Shown here: positions 20,154 to 32,255 of the stretch, piece by piece
Layout of the letters: every line of letters begins with the position of its first letter
Numbering within the stretch: position 1 is the first letter of the stretch
DNA from: Phycomyces blakesleeanus NRRL 1555(-)
Lineage: Eukaryota > Mucoromycota > Mucoromycetes > Mucorales > Phycomycetaceae
Length of the DNA: 64,000 nt
Direction: 5' to 3'
Assembly (NCBI RefSeq): GCF_001638985.1
Contig: NW_017265147.1
Coordinates: 217,545 to 281,544, forward strand
The notes under the pieces: generated by a model
What the model saw: only the letters and a program-made list of their open reading frames with translations
What the model was told of the DNA's origin: nothing
The model's database searches: none
Program-made: the position numbers and the translations under genes

Positions 20154-21621
20154 TTAGTTCTCTAAAGTGAAAGAAACACCAATTTTGTGAACATTTTCGT
20201 TGAAGCGACCAGTGTCGATGGCAGCACCCATGTTAACCTTAATACCAGGGCGGAGGGCTTGAGTGTAGCTGTGTTGATATTGAATAATTAAGTTAGGCAC
20301 ATTGTGTCCGTAAATCCCCACCAAAAATGAATTGATCAATAAAGAAATAATTAAAATGAAGATAGAACGAAAAATAGCATAAAAATATGTCTTTTTTCTT
20401 TCTTGTAATTTAATCGTCCCATCCATTAATCTGTTTATAAACTTACGCAACACTAAGGACACCGGCATTGTTGATCTTTCCTTTGACAAATGTCGTCTTG
20501 TCCAATAAGAGCTTGGCGCCGACTTCAAGAGCCACAGGCTTGTTGCTATGAGAATCCCAGGTGGCCTTACCAGAGGCCTCAATGTCACTGTTGACACGGT
20601 GGTAGTAAGAAGCAGCATAGTGGGTCAAGTTGTTGGTAGCTTGAACAGAAACGGAATAAACCTTGGTACTGTAGCCAATGGCTGCACTGTAACGGTTGAT
20701 CTTATTATTTTATTATATTTTTAAAACAAAATTGCCCGAGTCAGTACACCACGTACTCTGATATAACATAAAAACCAGCTATTCCACCTTTTATTTTGGA
20801 ATTTTTTTTACCTTTCCCTCAAGTACATTGTAGGCGACCTCACCACCAACCAAGAAACCCTTTTGACCAACAACGGAGTTTACGCTAAAGTGGGACTATT
20901 GACAAGTAGAGAACTTAAGCACGAGAAGATTTGTTGTACCAATAAATATATATTGCTATTGTAAATTTACCTTGAATACATCAAGAGAGGCGACAGTGTG
21001 TACATTAGGCTGCTTGTAAATAGCATTCACTTTTGCAGCTTTTTCCTTGATGGAAGGCAGGAGGGAAGTAGAAAGCTCAAGCTTGAGTCCCTCTAAATAA
21101 ATCAAACCATCATAAAACTCACTTAAGTATTTATTACCCAGTAATATTTATTTGTATTAATACATATACTTTACTGGCAATATTATTGTCGAGTTCGATC
21201 TTTCCGTTGAGATGGTTCGATGAAGTCCAGGCTTCGGTAAAAGTGAGACCGTTGGGCTTGTTGGCATACTTGGTCTCGATGTCACCGACGATGTGGCCGG
21301 ACTTGTTATCTCTCTGACCATTGACCTTGAAGACCTGAGTAGATAGTAGAGAATAAATTTTTACATGTTTGGTACATAAATATCCCGACATACCACACCA
21401 TTGATAGCAGTTGTCTTGACTTCAAGCTTTACACCTCCAACTGGATAATCCTTGGAGAGAAGGTCCTTGGCGGATTTGCCGATATCGTTATAAGCAACTA
21501 TTGATTGATATATAGATACATAAGTAAATCAGCCTTGAAAGACAAAAACAAAATGGTGCACTGTGCGCTGTGCACTATGAATTATGAACTGCATATGTAT
21601 ATATTTACCAGGAACAGACAT
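20154..21621 (-). CDS. POR1: Mitochondrial outer-membrane porin (VDAC)
   Basis: VDAC forms the voltage-gated beta-barrel through which metabolites and nucleotides cross the mitochondrial outer membrane. Seven exons are inferred (minus strand): 21609-21621, 21394-21497, 21170-21334, 20971-21090, 20812-20895, 20447-20700 and 20154-20268, giving 284 residues, the usual length. The N-terminus 'MSVPVAYNDIGKSAKDLL' matches the amphipathic VDAC helix. Alternating polar and hydrophobic strands follow. The C-terminal 'VHKIGVSFTLEN' is the beta-signal for barrel insertion. The first exon has only 13 bases. The intron 3 acceptor was placed at GAG because the upstream TAG would break the frame. Confidence 0.93.
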
Positions 21622-22259
21622 CTTTGTGTTAAGGAGATACCGAAATCAAAATAAAGGGGGAGGAGGGGGTTAGATATGACCGTTTGAAGGGGTAGCCAAG
21701 TGACGACTTGTAGTTTACCTTGTAAGAATAACAAAATAAAATAAAAAATAAAAGAAGGGGGAGGAGTAAAGAAGGACAAGGGACTTTCTGATGTTGTTTA
21801 TTACACTTTAGGGGTTTTGCGAATGATTCGCGGTGTAACAAACTATAGAATGTGTATAAGCAAAAATGATTTTTTGGCTAAAAAAAGAACATTGGGCGGG
21901 TATTGGTTTCTTTTGGCTGTCGTCTGTGTCTCCATTTCACAGAAAAATTATGTGTGCATTTACAGTGCTAGTATAGTCATATATAAAAACCTCCCCAGCC
22001 TCACATTGTATACTGGCTTTGGGAACTTCTTCTAAGAAAAAAAAAAGAAAAAAAAAACTACTTTGAAGACAAACTAAAACTTTTTACTGAGATTTCCTTT
22101 ATTGATTTATTTATTTTTTGATTTATTATGATTCGTTTGTTTATTCTTTACGCTTTATTCTTTACGCTTTATGTTTTATGCTTTACACTCTACACTTTAC
22201 GCTTTAAGCTAAAGTAGAATAAAAATATCCAAAGATTATGTATGCGAATGTGTATGGAT
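21622..22259 (-). promoter_or_regulatory. Porin promoter region
   Basis: Read on the minus strand, long C/T-rich tracts (about 21650-21790) lie directly upstream of the porin start. CCAAT-like boxes occur near 21890-21910. Pyrimidine tracts of this kind are common before strongly expressed fungal genes. The left part also contains direct copies of 'tttacgcttta' at 22146-22206 beyond the tubulin stop. Confidence 0.4.
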
Positions 22260-23786
22260 TTAATATTCATGTTCCTCTTCGACCTCCGACTCTCCAAGGG
22301 TGTCCATGCCAACCTCTTCGTAATCCTTTTCAAGGGCAGCCAAGTCTTCGCGTGCTTCCGAAAACTCGCCTTCTTCCATGCCCTCACCGACGTACCAGTG
22401 CACAAATGCACGCTTAGCGTACATGAGATCAAACTTGTGGTCAAGACGGGCCCATGCCTCCGCAATTGCGGTAGTGTTTCCGAGCATGCAGACTGCACGC
22501 TGAACCTCTGCCAGATCACCGCCAGTAACTGCAGTCGGCTTCTGGTTGTTGATGCCAACCTTGAAACCAGTAGGGCACCACTCGACAAACTGGATGGTGC
22601 GCTTGGTTTTAATCGATGCAATGGCTGCATTTGTGTCTTTGGGAACAATGTCACCACGATAAAGTAAACAACAGGCCATGTACTTGCCATTACGGGGGTC
22701 ACACTTGACCATCTGGTTATTTGGCTCAAAGCACGAATAGGTGATCTCGGACACAGACAGCTGTTCGTGGTAGGCCTTGGCAGCCGATATAATAGGAGCA
22801 TATGTAACCAAAGGGAAGTGGATACGGGGGTAAGGGACCAAGTTGGTCTGGAATTCGGTCAAGTCTACGTTGAGAGAACCATCAAAGCGCAAAGAGGCTG
22901 TGATGGACGACACAACCTGGGCAATAAGGCGGTTAAGATTCTGATAAGTGGGACGCTCAATGTCAAGGTTGCGACGACAGATGTCGTAAATGGCCTCATT
23001 GTCGACCATAAAGGAACAGTCTGCATGTTCCAGGGTGGTGTGTGTGGTTAGAATGGAGTTGTAAGGTTCGACAACAGCTGTTGACACCTGAGGGGCAGGA
23101 TAGACGGAAAACTCAAGCTTGGATTTCTTTCCATAGTCAACTGACAGACGTTCCATCAACAGTGCACCAAAGCCAGACCCAGTTCCACCACCAAAAGAAT
23201 GAAAGACCAGAAAACCCTGCAGACCAGAGCAGTTGTCTGCCAGCTTGCGGATACGATCCAAAACGGTGTCAACAAGCTCTTTACCGACGGTGTAGTGACC
23301 ACGAGCATAGTTGTTTGCGGCATCCTCCTTGCCGGTGATGAGTTGTTCTATACGTAGCACATGTCAGAACCTTCTTGGTTGATTCCAATCTCAGCAAAAA
23401 GCACAGGCTTACCAGGGTGGAAGAGCTGACGATAGGTTCCGGTGCGAACTTCGTCGACCACAGTGGGCTCTAGATCAACAAACACGGTACGTGGAACATG
23501 TTTTCCTCCGCTGGTTTCGCTGAAGAATGTCCCAAAGGAGTTGTTGTACAGTTGGCTTTCGTCTGTGATGCGACCGTCTGGGTTGATACCGTGCTCCATG
23601 CAGTACTGAAAAAAAAACAGATGTGATGAATTGTCTATACTTCTTTGACATTCTACTTACCAATTCCCAGCAGGCGTTACCGATTTGAATGCCTGCCTAT
23701 GATATCATCTGAGGGTTAGACGTTGGTTTGGGTAGCAATTGGTATTTCTTTACCTGGCCGACGTGAAGACTGATGATTTCTCTCAT
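22260..23786 (-). CDS. TUB1: Alpha-tubulin
   Basis: Alpha-tubulin pairs with beta-tubulin to build microtubules. Four exons (23754-23786, 23661-23696, 23413-23605, 22260-23347, minus strand) give 449 residues, the standard length. The start '[11 protein letters not shown]', the nucleotide loop GGGTGSG near residue 143, and the region near residue 405 reading '[14 protein letters not shown]' identify alpha rather than beta tubulin. The acidic tail ends in Tyr (EEEHEY), as in detyrosinatable alpha-tubulins. The three introns cluster in the first quarter of the gene. An A/T homopolymer and a G-rich stretch (about 23876-23920) lie in the promoter. Confidence 0.96.
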
Positions 23787-24141
23787 AAGAGCTAGTGCTA
23801 GTGTTTAGAATGTCCAAGATTAGGGAAGAACGTTGAAAAGAAAAAAGAAAAAAAAAAGACGCGAATAACCGAGGCTAGGGGGGGTTTTATGGTTAAAAAA
23901 AAAAAAAAAAAACCAAAAAAAAAACCAAAAATTATAATCAATCGGAGAAGGTGCCCGATTCACGTTTATGATTTCCCTTGACTTTTTAGACACTAATCAT
24001 GCATTCACAGTCGTTCTCCGACTAGAGCTTAATAAAGAGACCAGGGGAAATTATGATTATGATTATGATTATGATGCAGATAAATATATATATATATATG
24101 GAATTTATTTTGGAAGGTGAAAATTGAGGAATATTTGTTAT
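23787..24141 (-). promoter_or_regulatory. Alpha-tubulin upstream region
   Basis: The spacer between the SDA1 stop and the tubulin start has an A-rich homopolymer (23897-23932), a repeated 'gattat' motif (24052-24076) and an (AT) run near 24086-24100. No specific factor site is claimed. Confidence 0.35.
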
Positions 24142-26744
24142 TTAATGCTTGGATTTCTTCTGCTTCTCTATAGCCGCCCGATGTGCGACCTGCTTGTCCT
24201 TCATACTTCGCTTTGCCTTCATTACGACGTCGCGTTTGTGTGCAATCATCACATAGTTCTTGTTTCGTGACTTCTCACGGTTGGTTGTGCTGCCTCTGTC
24301 CTTGTTACCCTTCTTTGATCCGAATTTCTCGCGGCCCTCGCGGCCCTCCTGAATAGAAGCCATTCTCTCTTCATAATCTTGCTTGGCCTTCTTACGAGGT
24401 CCGAGAATAGCAAATTCGTCTACCTGACCTGCACCTTGTACACTAGTAATACAGAAATTCAACCGTCAGTCAATACACTAAAACAGAACTCATACCCCAT
24501 CATCAATCAAATATTTGTCTACTAACCTCTCTTCAGCTGGTCTCTTCTTGCCCTTGACGATGATCTCAGCTTCATTTGCAACCTTGAGTTCGTTCAATTT
24601 GGCAAAATCTGCGGGTGTCAGAATACGTGTGCTTGCCAATCTCATCGCTGCATCTTCCTTTTTCTTCTCCTCTGCACGCCTTGCTGCTGCGTCCTCCTGC
24701 ATCTTCTTTAACTGTTCCTCAGTAAGAACCTCGCGCTCTTCTGCATCTTCCAGTTTCCGGAGTGCTCTTCTACCAATACGGCGTGTCTTTGGCTGATCGC
24801 CCTCGGTCTTTGTGGTGGCTGGCTTCTCGTCTTCATCGTCACTCATAGCGATAGTAACTGGTTCATCGCCATCGCCAACATTGATCCAACCATCTTCGTC
24901 ACTGTCACTTTCTTCTTCTTCTTCCCATCCTTCCCATCCAGCATTCTCATCTTCTGCAATATCTGCCTCCTCGAGTAACTCAATACCCTGGAAACCTTCG
25001 ACACCAAGTGAACTAGCAGAACCATACTGAACAGTCTTGATGCTTCCATCCTTCATACGGACAGTAGCAGTCTTGCCACGGTCCTTACGCATGAGCATCT
25101 CGGGGTTGATTTCTCTGAAGAGAGCAATCAGGGAGCGTGCTGCCATCATCACACTCTTGTCACGATGGTTCTTATACTGCGTCAAATCCTGGAGAAGAGT
25201 GACATCGATAGCCAAAGGCTGACGAGCACAGATTTCACGAATACCGTTGAGACTACAATAGATACATATATAAATACTTGGCCTTGCACTTGCACTTGCA
25301 CTTGTTCCTTTTTTCATCTTTTTTTTAAAAAATTCTGGAGCCCTTAAATAACAACTTACCCAACAGCCATAACTTCATTTGCTACTCTGTCAGTAACAAA
25401 GTTGTTGGCGATGGCTTTCAATACGGTCTCGAGAACATCCGGAGGGACAAGAGGATGACTTGCCTGTGCAGCACTGACAAGGACCATAGTGACATCCTTC
25501 TGGGAAGGCTGGAGGTATTTGATCAACATGGGATAGAAACCGAGAATAATAAGCTGGTGAAGACCAATAACACGAGATACAAGGTTCATCTTCATCACAC
25601 GGATTTCCCATCGATCCTCCTTTGAAGCCAGCTTTGAATGCAACTTCTCCGCAAAACCTGCAATTTCCCTTAGCTTCTGTCTTATTCTTCTTTTTCTTTG
25701 TTTTCTCTAGCCGTTATAATAATAGTATTTATAAAAGCTTACCTTGAGCATCGTTCAACAAGTGAAGAGCAGAAAAGTTGAAGACCTCAGACTTTTCTTT
25801 TGCCTTACTCTTACGCTTGATCTTCTTCTTGGCAGCATCCATTTTACGGGCCTTGGACTTAGTTTTTTTACTGACTACGTTGGCTTGTTGCATTTTTCTA
25901 AGATCAGGCATCTAAGTTAAAGGGTTAAAAAAGAAAAATCAAAGTTTAGTCTTGGTGTACTACACAAAATAGGACTTTACATCTGCCCTATTTTTTGTTT
26001 TTTTTTTCTTACCTCTTCGTCGTCGCTCTCTTCTTCTTCATGCTCATCTGAAGTCAAAAAGAATTTGATTGCAGTAACTGCGATCTTTGGTACGGGCGAG
26101 AAACAGGCCTCAGCAATAACATTGACAGTCTTTGCATCGTTCCAAACGTTTTTGTTGTACAAATCAATGCAAATATCTATACTCTTCTTTGCTGCAATTG
26201 CGTTCTCTTCGCTGTTTCCTGTCTTTGCTGATTCAAGCATGGTGAACATATATGACTGGAGGGTTTTGTTGAGTTTATTGTTTTTCGCCTTTGCATTCGA
26301 GGTCTTGATATCTGTGACAATGTGGGTGTAGAGTTGTTCACGCAAGTGTTTATCCTTGCATTTGAAGAGAGTGAAAAAGAGGGGGAGCAGACGAGTGTTA
26401 TCGATAACACCTCTGTGACGCATGAGAATCAAAGCCTGGACAAGTGTCTTGCGGACTTCGGGATGGAGCACCATGCAGTGCTCCTTGAGGATATCAACAA
26501 TCTGCTCAGGAAAACCGGCAGTTTCTTTAGGGTAGCATTGGAGAACGTGGCTCATGAACATGACGAGATCTGAGAGTTCCTTTGCTTCCTCATCTGGCTT
26601 AAGGCAAAAGATGGCCAGAGAGGACTGGAAATGTCGGTACTGTTGGAGAAACTCGGCTTCATAGGACTTGGGATCACGCTTGATCAAGTTTTGAAGTTGA
26701 GGAAGATGAGTTGGCAACAATGCCTCTCTGTTGCGCTTGCCCAT
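24142..26744 (-). CDS. SDA1: SDA1, 60S ribosome assembly and export factor
   Basis: Sda1 is a nucleolar HEAT-like protein needed for maturation and export of pre-60S particles. Five exons (26013-26744, 25743-25911, 25360-25657, 24496-25252, 24142-24423, minus strand) give 745 residues, close to the yeast protein. The N-terminus '[19 protein letters not shown]' and the helical repeats match the family. A lysine-rich patch lies around 250-280 and a long acidic region around 470-540 ([11 protein letters not shown]). The basic C-terminus has '[12 protein letters not shown]' and '[13 protein letters not shown]'. The last acceptor was placed at CAG before 24423 because the nearer TAG breaks the frame. 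That junction is the least certain. Confidence 0.92.
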
Positions 26745-27237
26745 GATGTAGTCGAAGGTAGTTAATCGATCTTGACTTTTTTTTTACTCACCTTCTTTTT
26801 ATGGACTCAATCAAGCCACTAAAACTTAGACCGTCACATAAATGGCCCTGATATTTGATTTGCCATTTTTTTTTTCATTTTTTTTGTGATTCAGGGCAGA
26901 TTTTAACCAATTTTTTTTAAAAATGGTAATTTTTAGGTGAACCAAAACTGAAACTTTCTTTTACAAGATCGCAATTTTCAAAGACAAATGTAAACCGCTC
27001 TTTAGAAGTACTCAATCAAAACTTTAATACGTTTTAAACATATTTCATTGCCCAATGATTTTTCTTTATGATTGGGTACCCTATTTGTATAGTATTTCTT
27101 TTTTGGAAGACTAAGTTTAAAACATTCTATAACGCTCTCTAATATATCTCTTACTATGATTGCTCTTGTCTGTCATACCAACTATTTAATATTCTGAAAG
27201 AGACTAAAAGGTCTTGAAGGATTCTTGTTCATTATAA
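26745..27237 (-). promoter_or_regulatory. SDA1 upstream region
   Basis: About 490 bases lie between the SDA1 start and a TIR element. The region is T-rich near the start, with no recognisable box. The nearby transposon insertion may bound the promoter. Confidence 0.3.
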
Positions 27238-27240
27238 ATT

Positions 27241-27805
27241 AGAGACCTTGGTGAAACCTTGTAAAACATTTCGAGGAGTTTAAATTATCCGTATAAGGAA
27301 ATCTGGGTGTGAAAAACACGAATGTTTGATAAATTTTCTCAAAAGTTTGTCAAACTTGAAAGAAATTTTTCAAACATTGTAAAACATAATAGACCAATCA
27401 TGTTGTATTAATTCTTTGTTGCTAAACGCACGAATACATTAAGCTTGAAAATATTAATAGTTGTAATTTTAACGTATGCATGTAAGAATATAACCATCCC
27501 TTCAGTATACTTTTCTCTACTTATTTTTTTCATTATTTTTTTAATAAAGTTAGTATTAATATTTTTGTTCTAACATAATACCGAGAAAAAAATGACTATT
27601 ATTTAATAAAAGTTAACGAATCTCTCATTAGCTTGATTATATGAAGCAGCATTCGTGAGCTTAGTACTACTCCTTTTCCGACAGGCAATGATTACCAAAT
27701 GTATACTATGTTTGAGACATGATATTCCGACAAAAAATGTTTGATAGAAATCCATATTTGGTAACTCGACGCCTAAATGTCTCTTATCGTCTCACCAAGG
27801 TCCCT
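27241..27805 (+). mobile_element. AGAGACC-TIR non-autonomous element, intact copy
   Basis: A 565-bp element with TIRs AGAGACCTTGGTGA at the left and TCACCAAGGTCCCT at the right, and the 3-bp duplication ATT (27238-27240, 27806-27808). It is the least disturbed copy of the family also at 787-10989 and 16359-17275, and it shows their pre-insertion sequence. No ORF is present. The right end stops about 210 bases from the TGT gene stop. Confidence 0.88.
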
Positions 27806-28016
27806 ATTATTTTACCTGCTGATAATAATGAATGCTTTGATATCTCTATATCTTTCTTTCTTTCTATTTGTTACATTTAAATCACCGGTTCACATTAACG
27901 TATTTTTAGACGGGGTTTTTTTTTCAAACAAGTATCCAGTTGTTGATGGTTTGAGCCGTAGTGTATTTTATTTGCATGCCTTTTTTGGACTAAGCATTTC
28001 AATTATGTTTTATGTT

Positions 28017-29630
28017 TCATGCTGTCAAATCTACACCGACACTCTGGAGTGCATTTACAGCCCAGACAGGATACTTGCTTTGGTCTCCAAAGTAACCGGC
28101 AAAGAATTGTTTTATCCATGCTGGGAATTCATCTCGCTTGATAGCCTCTTGCATCTCTCGCATTAAGCGTAACTGGAAAGCTACATTGTGAATAGAAACC
28201 AAGTGGCAACCAACGGTATCTTTTGTTGTGACTAACAATTGAATGTATGATCTTGTGTAGTTTTTGCATGTTGAGCAATCACAACCTTCTTCAATGGGTC
28301 CAAAGTTGGAACTGTGTTTTCCAGATTTGAGAGCAACAGTTCCTTTCATGGTCAGAGCATTTCCGAATCGCTAAACATTCACACAAAGCACTTTTAAGTA
28401 TTTATTTTTGAAATATATATATACCTCCTTTTGTACCAAACTTACAGCAGTTCTTGTAGGAAATACACAATCGAACATATCCACACCTAATGCTGTACAG
28501 ACCACAAGATCCTCGGCATATCTATAAAATGTTATATATAGTTCAGTACCCCTCTTCTTTTTGTTGTTGTTCCCATTATGTTTGATGTAATTGTGTATTC
28601 TTACCCAACACCCATACAGTAAATAGGTTTATTTTTAGGAAGCAGATCTGTACATAAAGAAACACTAGCCAATGTGCATATAAAATTTAGGAACTTGTAT
28701 TTGCTTGAAATGAGATCCCAGACAAAATTTGTAGAACTTACATGCGCCAGAATTGATCTTTTTCTTCACCACCGCTCAGACCACCTACAGCATAGCCAGG
28801 TGTGTTGCGTTTTACCATTTCATCTACACACTTCTTTCGCAATTCGGGGTCCAGACCACCTTGGATGATAGCAAACAAGTTCTGATCATCCTGACGTTTG
28901 TGAGATGCAATGCAACGATCGAGCCAGCGGACAGATCTCCACATGGCTTCCTCTACACGAGGACCAGTAGTAAGGGATGAAATGACATCGTCAAGCTGCA
29001 TCATTATATCAGCTCCAATAGAGTTCTGGAGCGACATGGAATGCTCGGGTGTAAGCATCATTAATGAACCGTCGTGGGGAGAAGCGAATTGAACACCTTC
29101 CTGTGTACATTGATGTTATATATTAGACATCTAATTATTAAATATATTATATATATACCTCGGTAATCTCTGCAAGTTTCAAAAGAGACACCATTTGGAA
29201 TCCTCCGCTATCCTAATATAAAATATAAGAAAAACATAGTGATAAGTCAATTTATCCTGTATAGAAAAAACACAAAATAATAATTACGGTCAGGAGGTTG
29301 CCATTCCACTTTTGGAATGCATGTGATCCACCAGCTTCGTCCAAGATCTCCTGTCCTGGTTTTAATCCCTTGAAAGATAACAATTGAATGTAAGAAGCTG
29401 TTGTAATGGTAATCATAGAGTCGTCTTACAAGATGATAAGTATTGTTGAGCATGATCTGACAGTTCATGTCCTTGACCTGCTGAGGTGTCATTCCTTTAA
29501 GAGTTCCCTGAGTTCCTACGGGCATGAATACTGGAGTATTGACTGGACCATGAGGAAGAGTGAGAATCGAAGCTCGACCTTTGGTTGTCGAGCATCTAGC
29601 ATAGGTTTCAAAGGTCAGGGCACTCTTCAT
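28017..29630 (-). CDS. Queuine tRNA-ribosyltransferase catalytic subunit
   Basis: The enzyme swaps guanine 34 in GUN anticodons for queuine. Seven exons (29430-29630, 29288-29368, 29159-29212, 28742-29100, 28605-28664, 28446-28521, 28017-28370, minus strand) give 394 residues. Family motifs are DSGGFQM (first catalytic Asp), GGLSGGE, and [12 protein letters not shown], which holds the nucleophile Asp. The zinc ligands are CDCSTC with a His about 24 residues later. The start is the ATG at 29630. The upstream frame has no ATG. At the exon 4/5 junction a conserved Met becomes Ile, which keeps the VSLCTDLLP block in frame. Queuine must be salvaged from the environment in eukaryotes. Confidence 0.93.
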
Positions 29631-30638
29631 GACAGGCAGAGTAACACTCTTTTTAAAGACGGGGCGGATAAGAGAAGTCACGGTAAGAGTTGGTGGTTTT
29701 GATAAAAGTTATTTTTTATGGCGTAGAAAAATTCACCAAGAATTAAATAATATATGTATATATGATAAAAACTGTCAAAAATAATAATAAAATTAAAAAT
29801 AAAAAAAAATAAAAATAAAAATAATAAAATTGATTCAGTCAAATATTTATATATATATATTTGATATAATACAATCTTGTAGACACCGCACACATTTAAG
29901 CCAATAGGGTACATCATTACAAGAAAGTTGCGACTTTTTGGTTAATTATTTGAAGAATCATAGGCATAGAAGCAACAGCCAAGGAAAGGTGCGTCAGTCA
30001 AACACTAATAAATGACTTGATCAAACTTAAAAGCTAATTTATTGAAATATAATGCAAATAATATGGCCAGTGACTTTAATTTTTTAAGAGTAAAGTAAAA
30101 GAAGTAAAAGAAGAAATGCTCTAATCAGTAAATTTATTTAAAAGTAAATGGTCCCATCCTTTAGCAAAATTGTTTATATATTAAAAAAAAATATAGAGAA
30201 TTCTTTTAGTTCAACAAGAGTTTCATTCAAAAAAAAATATCACTGAACATTGTGAGAACTTATTGCCAATCCAACTTTTACTTGAATTTAGTAAACAAAT
30301 TATAATTCCAAAACTAATTTTAGAGTTGTAGGTTGGATTAAAGGATATTCTATATCGGTTAGTTTGTACATTTTGTTACTGGTTGTAAATCTACAAGTAG
30401 AGATTGTGTAAATTCCAATGTGTATGATTAATTCAATTGACAAGCAATCTCGATGCGTAAGTTTGGGGTTCAGATTAGGTTTGGACCTTCTGTTCCTGAT
30501 CCTCTTTTTTTTTTAAAAAAAATAAAACCCAGTCACTAAATTACAATGCGACAGTCACATTTTTTTTGCTAGTTGGCCGACCCTTTTTTGGGCCTACCGA
30601 GACATTTTATCTTACTCTTCTTTCTCAAACTTCACATT
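29631..30638. promoter_or_regulatory. Divergent promoter region, TGT and FCF1
   Basis: This 1 kb spacer separates the divergent TGT and FCF1 genes, so it should drive both. It is AT-rich with A/T homopolymers. No specific site is assigned. Confidence 0.35.
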
Positions 30639-31675
30639 ATGGTATGCTAATTGTCTCATTATCAAGATCAAATGTCTTAATACTAAATAAAATTAACTAT
30701 ACAGGGTAAAGCAAAAAAGACAAGAAAGTTCGCCGAAGTTAAGCGCATCATCAGCACTAAAGATTCCAGACTGTAAGGCTTTCTTGTTTCTTTTTATTTG
30801 TTTTTTTTTTGTTTTTTAAATTGATTTAATCTTTATTGAATTGTCTCCTATATGTATTTATATATTTTTATCTTGCACAGGAAGGAAAACAAGGAAAAGC
30901 TGAAGAAGAAGGAAGAAGAAAAGGAAAAGGCTGTTGTTCGCCAATTGTAAGTTTTATAGATCATACTCATGAGCAAGACGATCTTAGTATAGACGTGTGT
31001 GTGTGTGTGTATGTGTACTGGTGGCTAAAACTATACTGCTTTACATATAGACCCCAGGTTGCCTCTTCTATGTTTTTTCAATACAACGCAGCCCTCGGCC
31101 CCCCTTACCATGTATTGGTCGATACTAACTTTATCAACTTTTCTATTCAAAACAAACTGGAGTTGGTAAAGTCAATGATGGATTGTCTCTATGCAAAGTG
31201 TAAGTAGGGACTTAAATGTATAGAATGGGGAGCACTGCAAGGAATATTTTGGGTTTCCTTTTATTAAGTTTCCTGTTATTATATATTTTAGCCATTCCAT
31301 GCATTACCGATTGTGTTATGGCAGAATTGGAGAAGCTGGGCCCCAAGTACCGCATTGCATTAAAGTAAGGCTTTAAAACAGTTGACGGGCTATTGAGAGT
31401 AGAAAACTTACATATTTAAAATAATAATAATTTCCTTTTAATATAGGATTGCTCGTGATCCTCGTTTCGAGCGACTCCCATGTTCGCACAAGGGTACCTA
31501 TGCTGATGACTGTCTGGTTCAACGTATCATGCAACACAGATGCTATATTGTAGCTACCTGTGATCGTGATTTGAAGCGTCGTATCCGTAAGGTTCCTGGT
31601 ATTCCCATCATGTACATCTCCAGCCGAAAATACGTTATTGAAAGACTTCCTGAGCTTGGTACAAATGCCTTTTAG
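30639..31675 (+). CDS. FCF1: FCF1/UTP24, PIN-domain pre-18S rRNA nuclease
   Basis: Fcf1 is the small-subunit processome endonuclease for early pre-rRNA cleavages near the 5' end of 18S rRNA. Six exons (30639-30641, 30705-30772, 30881-30946, 31051-31199, 31292-31364, 31447-31675) give 195 residues. The N-terminus is Lys-rich. The PIN domain shows acidic residues in [24 protein letters not shown] and [10 protein letters not shown]. The C-terminus has '[10 protein letters not shown]'. The first exon contains only the ATG and the intron follows it at once (ATG|GTATG). That call rests on the conserved MGKAKKTRK start. Confidence 0.94.
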
Positions 31676-32255
31676 ACGCTTTGGTTTTGTTCTTTCTTTA
31701 TCTTTCTCTCTTTCTCTCTCTGTACATAGATATCTCATAATCTTAAACATTGTAAAAGTTTACTTTCTCCCATGCTCATTCTTTTTTTTTGCATTTTTTT
31801 TGGAAAAAAATATGCTCTCCACCTTTATTTTTCTTTACTTGGTATCTATACCAATAAACATGTATGAGCTCAACAAAACAAAGTACAAACATATATATAT
31901 ATATATATCGTTACATAGAGTTTGATATCGATACGTACAAGATCATAAAACAATATTTTCTTTCAAGTTTTGATATAGTTATTTGATTCGGTATAATGAA
32001 AAGGATAAAGGGTATAAATATTCAAATATCTAATATTTCTAGTTAAAAAGAAATGAACTTTCTGTTCACGATATACACCAGCACAGCTATAATTATATAT
32101 AATAGTGATTACTTTTGAGTTGTGCGCATATTCGTGTTTGCATGTTATACATTAAACTATTACTTGTTTTCTTTGTGTGTTTGTGTGTGTATGGGTGTGT
32201 ATGTGTGTATGGGTGTATATGTGTGTATATGGATATCTTTCTTCTCATCGTCTGC
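31676..32255. other. Convergent intergenic region
   Basis: The spacer lies between two convergent stops. It is rich in T and contains (CT) and (AT) runs near 31695-31720 and 31890-31910 and a TG-rich microsatellite at 32175-32232. Polyadenylation signals of both genes should lie here. Confidence 0.4.

Noticed and set aside
22242..23338. Plus-strand and alternative minus-strand ORFs
   Set aside because: Shadows of the alpha-tubulin exons.
27777..28166. 129-codon plus-strand ORF
   Set aside because: It overlaps the last exon of the tRNA-ribosyltransferase and the end of a TIR element, and has no family features.
29631..29681. Upstream extension of the TGT frame to 29681
   Set aside because: That start is GTG. 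The first in-frame ATG, at 29630, gives the conserved N-terminus.
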